Shown: positions 59,305 through 64,000 of the stretch, one piece after another | How the letters are laid out: each line of letters opens with the position of its first letter | Numbering within the stretch: the first letter of the stretch is position 1 | Source of the DNA: an uncultured Pelagibacteraceae bacterium | GTDB lineage: Bacteria > Pseudomonadota > Alphaproteobacteria > Pelagibacterales > Pelagibacteraceae | Assembly (NCBI GenBank): GCA_902561095.1 | Contig: CACEOF010000004.1 | Location: 1-64,000 of the forward strand | Direction: 5' to 3' | DNA length: 64,000 bases | Program-made: the position numbers and the translations under genes | Notes under the pieces: generated by a model | Databases searched by the model: none | What the model was told of the DNA's origin: nothing | What the model saw: only the letters and a program-made list of their open reading frames with translations

Positions 59305-59667
59305 TTATTTTTTAAGTATAAAACTTTTGACAATTATTGCACCTCCAAATAGAAATATCAATATTGGTAATAACCATAGTAAATACGTATTTTTATTGAG
59401 CCCAGGATCATACAAAATCCAATCACCATATTTTTCTTTAAAATAAATATATATTTCTTTTTCTGACAAACCTTCGCCTATTTTTTTATCTACTAAAATT
59501 TTCATGCTATTTGCAAAGTCAGAGTCTGAGTCATAAACTGACTGTCCTTGACATATTAAGCATCTAAGATTTTTAGTTATTTCATTTCTTTCACTATTTT
59601 CATTTGCATAAAGATTATTGAAAGTCAGTAATAGAAAAATAATTATAAAATTTTTTAATATTTTCAT
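59305..59667 (-). CDS. ccmH: Cytochrome c maturation thiol protein CcmH
   Basis: A 120-residue membrane-anchored thiol-disulfide protein. It has a signal (residues 1-20), the LRCLICQGQSV motif with two redox cysteines, SEKEIYIYFKEKYGDWILYDP and a C-terminal membrane helix. It reduces apocytochrome c before heme attachment. The start overlaps ccmG by four bases. The second-half partner CcmI is not beside it. Confidence 0.95.
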   Translation of the reverse strand: MKILKNFIIIFLLLTFNNLYANENSERNEITKNLRCLICQGQSVYDSDSDFANSMKILVDKKIGEGLSEKEIYIYFKEKYGDWILYDPGLNKNTYLLWLLPILIFLFGGAIIVKSFILKK

Positions 59668-60182
59668 TTTATTATTTTTTGGATTTCCTTCAGTAACTCC
59701 TGATTAATTGGTCCGATATATTTTTTAATTATTTTGTTATTATAAATTATAAAAGTTTCAGGTACACCATAAGCTCCCCATTCGATTGAATTTGTCCCAT
59801 TTTTGTCTACAATGATTTTTTCATAAGGATTTCCTAATTCGTCCAGAAAACTTTTAGCATTTTTTTTATTATCTTTATAGTTCATGCCAATGACAGTTAA
59901 TTTATCATTTTTACTTAAACTCATTAATATTGGGTGTTCATCTCTACATGGAACACACCAAGAGGCCCAAATGTTTAATAAATAGAATTTATCAAATTCA
60001 AAAATTTCAGTTGATGTTGAATTCTCGTTTAAAAGCAGAAGATCAGCCGAGAAAATTGGGATATCATTATTGATTTTAGTCTCTGGTGTATAAATGTTTG
60101 TATCTTTTAAACTTTTGTAGAAAACAGCAAAAATAATTATAAATATTAATATTATTAAATAAGGAATTAATTTTTTTTTCAT
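59664..60182 (-). CDS. ccmG: Thioredoxin-like protein CcmG/DsbE
   Basis: A 172-residue membrane-anchored periplasmic thioredoxin. One N-terminal helix (about residues 5-22) is followed by NIWASWCVPCRDEHPIL with the C-x2-C active site and WGAYGVPETFIIYNNK with the cis-proline. It reduces CcmH and apocytochrome c. It overlaps ccmF and ccmH by four bases on each side. Confidence 0.96.
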   Translation of the reverse strand: MKKKLIPYLIILIFIIIFAVFYKSLKDTNIYTPETKINNDIPIFSADLLLLNENSTSTEIFEFDKFYLLNIWASWCVPCRDEHPILMSLSKNDKLTVIGMNYKDNKKNAKSFLDELGNPYEKIIVDKNGTNSIEWGAYGVPETFIIYNNKIIKKYIGPINQELLKEIQKIIK

Positions 60183-62053
60183 ATTCTTTTCTGTAAAAAA
60201 CTAATTAAACCACCAAAGCTTATCATGGTAACTGATAACCATATCCACAACATAAAAGGTTTAACTTGATATCTTACATTAAAATAATCCTGATTTTGGA
60301 CAAGATTAATAACAATAAATTTATCTTTCATTAATGTGGTTTTAATATCTGCCTCACTAGTTGTGATATTAGGCTGATTATAGATTCTTAATTCAGGTGA
60401 TAAGTTATTCTTTATACCTTCGGAATTAGTAATGTTAAAATTAGCAATTATCGATTTATAATTTTTTTCTTTTTTTTGATTTATACTTTCAAAAACTATT
60501 TTTGTTTTTGAATTTTCATATATTTCTCCTACTTTTAAATTAGTTATAATTTCACTTGAAAATAAATTGTTAAATAGAATACTTAAAATCAATAAACTAA
60601 ATCCAAAATGAGCAGTGTTTTGAGCGAAATTTTTATATTTTTTATTAAAAAAATCTCTCAATGTAATAAAAAATAAATAAAGTGCACTGGAGATTAAAAT
60701 AGTGTTAACAAGAATATTTGTATCAAAATTTTTGATGATAAAAAATGATATTAAAATAGAGACTACTAATAAAGAAATTAGATAGATCTTATTTTTCAAA
60801 TCAGATTTTATCCATTTTAACTTTGGACCAATTGACATCGCAAATAAAAAAGGAATTAAAAAAGGAGCAATGAGTTTGTGATAGAATGGTGGCCCCACAG
60901 ATATTTTTTCAGAGGATATTACGTCTAAAAATATAGGATACACTGTACCGATCAATACAACTGACAGAAAGTACATCATAAACCAGTTATTTACTAAAAT
61001 TGAGGTTTCTTTACTCAACCAAAAAAAATTAGAAGAATTATCCTTAGTGGTTTGATGAAAAAAGAAAAAAATAAATAAAGACAAAAAAATTAAAGCAAAT
61101 AAGAATATTAGAATAAATAAACCTCTTTCTGGATCATTGGCAAATGTATGAACAGAATTTAGAATTCCAGATCTTACTAAAAATGTTCCACACATGCTCA
61201 AAGTGAAAGTTGCAATAGACAATATGATCACCCATGAAGTTAGAATTTCTTTTCTCTCAAGTACTAAAATACAGTGTAAAAGAGTTGTTAAAGCTAGCCA
61301 AGGCATTAAGGAAACATTTTCTACTGGATCCCAAAACCAAAATCCTCCCCAACCTAATTCATAATAAGCCCAAATTGATCCAAGCAAAATACCTAATGTT
61401 AAAAAAATCCAGGAGATTAAGACCCATTTTTTAATATGTACTGCCCAGCTTGTTGAAACCATTTTTAACGTTGTAGCAGCTAAAGCAGATGAAAAAATAA
61501 TAGAGGAGCCAACATACCCCAAATATAAAATTGGTGGATGAATTGCTAATGCAGGATCCTGCAATATTGGATTTAATCCTAGGCCCTCATCTGGAACTGG
61601 AAATAAATAATTAAAAGGGTTTGAAGTTTGAATGAGAAATAAAAAAAAACCAATTATAATTACTTGCTGAAAACCTAGTGTTAAAATTTTATACTTAATT
61701 GGTTGACTTTTAGTTCTTAATAAAAATATAAATATAAATAATGTTAAAACCAATAACCATAGCAGTAAGCTTCCCTCATGGTTTCCCCAAGTTCCACTAA
61801 TTTTATAAAAAAGTGGTTTAGTCGTATGTGAATTGTTGTATACAGTTTCGTTACTAAAATCTGAGATAACAAAAGAAATAATTAAAGCCAAAAAACTAAT
61901 TAAAACAAAAAATAATTGTAAAAACGAAAACGATAAAATTTTAGTGTTTAATTGATTTGAATTTTTAAAATTTTGAATTGAAAAAAAAATTAAAATTAAG
62001 CCAGCGCATAAACCTAAGATAAGTGAGTAATGACCGACAACACTGTAAATCAA
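60179..62053 (-). CDS. ccmF: Heme lyase CcmF
   Basis: A 624-residue polytopic protein that joins heme from CcmE to apocytochrome c. The tryptophan-rich heme-handling segment GWGGFWFWDPVENVSLMPW is near residue 235; an early GTWGNHEGSLLLW is also typical. About 14-15 helices are seen, with a periplasmic domain near residues 500-600. The start codon is TTG (62051-62053), one base after ccmE; no ATG fits. Length matches the family. Confidence 0.95.
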   Translation of the reverse strand: MIYSVVGHYSLILGLCAGLILIFFSIQNFKNSNQLNTKILSFSFLQLFFVLISFLALIISFVISDFSNETVYNNSHTTKPLFYKISGTWGNHEGSLLLWLLVLTLFIFIFLLRTKSQPIKYKILTLGFQQVIIIGFFLFLIQTSNPFNYLFPVPDEGLGLNPILQDPALAIHPPILYLGYVGSSIIFSSALAATTLKMVSTSWAVHIKKWVLISWIFLTLGILLGSIWAYYELGWGGFWFWDPVENVSLMPWLALTTLLHCILVLERKEILTSWVIILSIATFTLSMCGTFLVRSGILNSVHTFANDPERGLFILIFLFALIFLSLFIFFFFHQTTKDNSSNFFWLSKETSILVNNWFMMYFLSVVLIGTVYPIFLDVISSEKISVGPPFYHKLIAPFLIPFLFAMSIGPKLKWIKSDLKNKIYLISLLVVSILISFFIIKNFDTNILVNTILISSALYLFFITLRDFFNKKYKNFAQNTAHFGFSLLILSILFNNLFSSEIITNLKVGEIYENSKTKIVFESINQKKEKNYKSIIANFNITNSEGIKNNLSPELRIYNQPNITTSEADIKTTLMKDKFIVINLVQNQDYFNVRYQVKPFMLWIWLSVTMISFGGLISFLQKRI

Positions 62054-62054
62054 T

Positions 62055-62474
62055 TTATTTCTCCTCCAAAGCTTCTTTTACTTCTGGTGGCATGTAATTT
62101 TCATCGTGCTTAGCTAAAATTTTAGTGGCAGAAAAAAAATTTCTATCTTTTAAAAATCCTTCTGCAACTACCCCTTTTTCCTCAGCAAAGAGATTAGGGA
62201 CAGCACCAGAATAACTTACGTTTATTTCATTTTTAAAATCTGTAATAATGAAGTTAACTTCATCAGAATTTACATTAATTGAATTTTTTTTAACCATTCC
62301 TCCAACTCTAATTTTATTTGTATCTAATTCTGATAATGTTTTGATTTCAGTTGGTGATTGAAAGAATACTACATTTTCCTCTAAAGATTTTAGAATTAAA
62401 AAAACTGTTAAAATTAATGTAAGTAAAATTAATGTTACAAACAAAAATCTTAGTTTAACTTTACGACCATACAT
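62055..62474 (-). CDS. ccmE: Heme chaperone CcmE
   Basis: A 139-residue protein with an N-terminal membrane helix and an OB-fold domain. The heme-binding histidine lies in [14 protein letters not shown], the diagnostic CcmE motif (His followed by D-E-N-Y-M-P). [12 protein letters not shown] and VVAEGFL are conserved strands. It carries heme from CcmC to CcmF. Confidence 0.97.
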   Translation of the reverse strand: MYGRKVKLRFLFVTLILLTLILTVFLILKSLEENVVFFQSPTEIKTLSELDTNKIRVGGMVKKNSINVNSDEVNFIITDFKNEINVSYSGAVPNLFAEEKGVVAEGFLKDRNFFSATKILAKHDENYMPPEVKEALEEK

Positions 62475-62484
62475 GGTTCAAAAG

Positions 62485-62712
62485 TTAGTTATTTGTGGCG
62501 TTAGCTAAAATTTCTTTATTGATTCTTTGTGTTTTTGCAGAATTAGCTTTCTCAGGATTTAAAGACCCAAATTTAGCAACAAATTTACTTTGCTCTTTTA
62601 CAAATTGTAGCTTCGTAATCATATACAGGCCTAAAAAACTTAAAAGAGTAAAGCCAAAAGCAGACATTACGTACACTGCATATCCATTCATAAAAAGTAA
62701 TTCATTAATCAT
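62485..62712 (-). CDS. ccmD: Heme exporter small subunit CcmD, with extended C-terminus
   Basis: A 75-residue protein with one membrane helix. NGYAVYVMSAFGFTLLSFLG resembles the G-Y-x-x-Y-V-W-S-A-Y-G segment of CcmD. The rest is a soluble Lys/Asn-rich tail of about 40 residues, longer than in most CcmD proteins. The ATG overlaps the ccmC stop (ATGA). It holds CcmE to CcmC. Short and divergent, but position between ccmC and ccmE makes the call firm. Confidence 0.85.
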   Translation of the reverse strand: MINELLFMNGYAVYVMSAFGFTLLSFLGLYMITKLQFVKEQSKFVAKFGSLNPEKANSAKTQRINKEILANATNN

Positions 62713-63416
62713 AATCTATCTAAGCCTTTATTTTTAATTTTTATCAGTTCTGTATTATATTTCATTAAGAAAATTAACAACGAAAATAGAGCAAATGCCG
62801 CAGTCATTAATAATAACGGGAAAAGCATTGAAGAATGTATTGAGCTTTTTGCTAAAATATTAATTGATGCTGGCTGGTGAAGTGTATTCCACCAATCAAC
62901 CGAGTATTTAGTAATTGGAACATTTATAATGCCGACAATAGTTATAAAGGTAGTAATCTTAAAAACTTTTTCTTCTTTCTCATAAATTCTCCAAGCTATT
63001 AAATACATAGCAAAAAATAACGCTAAAATTAACATTGATGTAATCCGAGCGTCCCATGCCCACCAAGTTCCCCATGTAGGTTTGCCCCAAATTGCACCTG
63101 TAACTAAAGCAATTATATTAAAAACAAATCCAGATGGTGCTAAACTTTTTGCTATTAAAAAAAAATTTTTATTCTTAAAAATAAAACCACTTATCGATAA
63201 GAAAGTAATCGACGAAAAAATTCCAAGTGAGATCCACGCTGATGGAACATGAACATACATAATTCTTACTGCGTCGCTTTGTTTGTAATCCTCTGGTGAC
63301 AAAATTAACGCCTCCGTCAAACCAACCGTCAAAACAACAACAAATAAAAATAAAATATACTTTGGGGCCTTAGAAGTTATTTGAAAAATTTTATTTGGTT
63401 CAAAGATCTTAAACAT
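62709..63416 (-). CDS. ccmC: Heme exporter/CcmE heme-loading protein CcmC
   Basis: A 235-residue protein with six helices. The Trp-rich heme motif is GKPTWGTWWAWDARITSML; conserved histidines appear in YVHVPSAWISLG and in the SIHSSMLFPLLLM segment. It loads heme onto CcmE. It is the first ccm gene of this run; the ABC subunits ccmA and ccmB are not in the window and must lie elsewhere. A 181-base spacer with an inverted repeat precedes it. Confidence 0.96.
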   Translation of the reverse strand: MFKIFEPNKIFQITSKAPKYILFLFVVVLTVGLTEALILSPEDYKQSDAVRIMYVHVPSAWISLGIFSSITFLSISGFIFKNKNFFLIAKSLAPSGFVFNIIALVTGAIWGKPTWGTWWAWDARITSMLILALFFAMYLIAWRIYEKEEKVFKITTFITIVGIINVPITKYSVDWWNTLHQPASINILAKSSIHSSMLFPLLLMTAAFALFSLLIFLMKYNTELIKIKNKGLDRL

Positions 63417-63465
63417 ATCTATTATTTAATAATTAATTTTGGAATTTCTATTATGAAAAAGTTAT

Positions 63466-63528
63466 CTGATCAAGAATGTAGAGGGGGAGACAATAAGACT
63501 AAATATAACGTTTAACATCCTTGATCAG
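63466..63528. repeat. Inverted repeat in the hspQ-ccmC spacer
   Basis: Two arms, 63466-63479 and 63515-63528, pair as CTGATCAAG with CTTGATCAG plus four more pairs after one mismatch, with a 35-base loop containing GAGGGGGAGA. It sits in the 181-base non-coding region (63417-63597) upstream of ccmC and downstream of hspQ. On the minus strand a short T-run (CTTTTTC) follows shortly after. It could be the hspQ terminator, a ccm leader element or a small RNA. I do not recognise it. Confidence 0.5.
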
Positions 63529-63597
63529 AATATAACTTAAGCATAATGAATATTTATGGCCTAGATTTGAGCTAAATGTGTTGGAATATTGATAAGC

Positions 63598-63918
63598 TTA
63601 ATTTGAAAGCTTAAAGTAGCTTGAACCCTTTTTTCCTGAAAAAATTTCCTCAATTAAAGGGTGTTTTATTGGCTCATCAGAATCGTCCATAAGCAAGTTT
63701 TGCTCTGAAACATATGCTTCATATGTAATTTCATCATTTTCAGCAAGTAGGTGGTAAAATGGCTGATCTTTTCTCGGTCTGACATTTTTTGGGATCGATT
63801 GATACCATTCCTCTGAATTATTAAATTCAAAATCAACATCATAAATCACACCCCTAAATTCAAAATGTTTATGTTTAACAATGTCACCTATTGAAAATTT
63901 AGCTTTTTGGATTGGCAT
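63598..63918 (-). CDS. hspQ: Heat shock protein HspQ (hemimethylated-DNA-binding YccV family)
   Basis: A 106-residue protein with the full YccV/HspQ domain: KFSIGDIVKHKHFEFRGVIY, DVDFEF, then RPRKDQPFYHLLAENDE and TYEAYVSEQNLL. In E. coli HspQ is a Lon-linked specificity factor that also binds hemimethylated DNA. The family is common in alphaproteobacteria. The 82 bases to its right (63919-64000) hold its upstream region; I see no firm promoter. Confidence 0.92.
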   Translation of the reverse strand: MPIQKAKFSIGDIVKHKHFEFRGVIYDVDFEFNNSEEWYQSIPKNVRPRKDQPFYHLLAENDEITYEAYVSEQNLLMDDSDEPIKHPLIEEIFSGKKGSSYFKLSN

Positions 63919-64000
63919 TATCTTTAGTATGGGTATTTAAATATAAAAATCAATGCAAAAAAGATTAATGTTTTGTGATGTGGCAAATATGTTAATATCT

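Noticed and set aside
63460..63519. 18-codon leader peptide on the minus strand in the hspQ-ccmC spacer
   Set aside because: An ATG, 17 further codons and TAA are present, but the ATG lies in the stem of the inverted repeat, the ribosome site is too close, and such short frames are expected by chance.
63968..64000. Start of a plus-strand gene at the right edge
   Set aside because: An ATG with 11 open codons runs off the window. That is too short to judge, and no ribosome site is seen.

Overview
The window is a very AT-rich, extremely gene-dense stretch of an alphaproteobacterium of the SAR11 clade (Candidatus Pelagibacter or a close relative). The evidence is a recognisable Pelagibacter-type DMSP demethylase (DmdA) next to dmdB and dmdC, weak or absent Shine-Dalgarno sites, stop/start overlaps at most junctions, F1-ATPase genes in the alphaproteobacterial order atpHAGDC, and no stretch over 300 bases without a gene. 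I see no insertion sequence, prophage, CRISPR array, rRNA or tRNA.

Layout. (1) 1-2651, plus strand: end of proA, then nadD, rsfS, ctpA, rppH. (2) 2648-35479, minus strand, an almost unbroken 33-kb co-directional run. Read in transcription order from its right end it holds ffh, rpsP, trmD, rplS (translation and secretion); leuC, leuD, leuB (leucine synthesis); dmdC, dmdB, an alpha/beta hydrolase, dmdA (DMSP demethylation); asd; sdhC, sdhD, sdhA, sdhB, mmsA, mdh, sucC, sucD, sucA, sucB, lpdA (most of the TCA cycle); priA; and atpH, atpA, atpG, atpD, atpC. (3) 35480-35637: a non-coding, strongly structured divergent region between ffh and dapF. (4) 35638-37379, plus strand: dapF, ftsY. (5) 37372-44415, minus strand: a TRAP uptake operon (dctP, hairpin terminator, dctQ, dctM) followed by an amidase, a 58-residue membrane protein, a DMT permease, an alpha/beta hydrolase and an exported protein of unknown function. 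(6) 44579-46156, plus strand: a gamma-glutamyltransferase-like gene. (7) 46159-63918, minus strand: hspQ, ccmC-ccmH, pagL, two tandem FMN 2-hydroxyacid dehydrogenases, an aminotransferase, a GlcD-type oxidase, a D-2-hydroxyacid dehydrogenase, a zinc alcohol dehydrogenase and a five-gene ABC importer resembling the rhizobial glycerol system GlpSTPQV.

How it works together. The centre of the window joins DMSP breakdown (reduced sulfur and C3 carbon) to the TCA cycle, complex II and ATP synthase. The right-hand half takes up small organic acids, amides or polyols and oxidises 2-hydroxy acids, feeding electrons to a respiratory chain whose cytochromes c are matured by the ccm genes.

Points most worth a second look: complex II membrane subunits that lack both usual heme b ligands; an ABC ATPase pair whose degenerate motifs complement each other; a multi-hairpin leader upstream of ffh; an unassigned hydrolase, with a TTG start, inside the dmd cluster; and a 58-residue membrane protein in the TRAP/amidase operon. 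Motif and family assignments are from reading the sequence and from memory; no database search was run.
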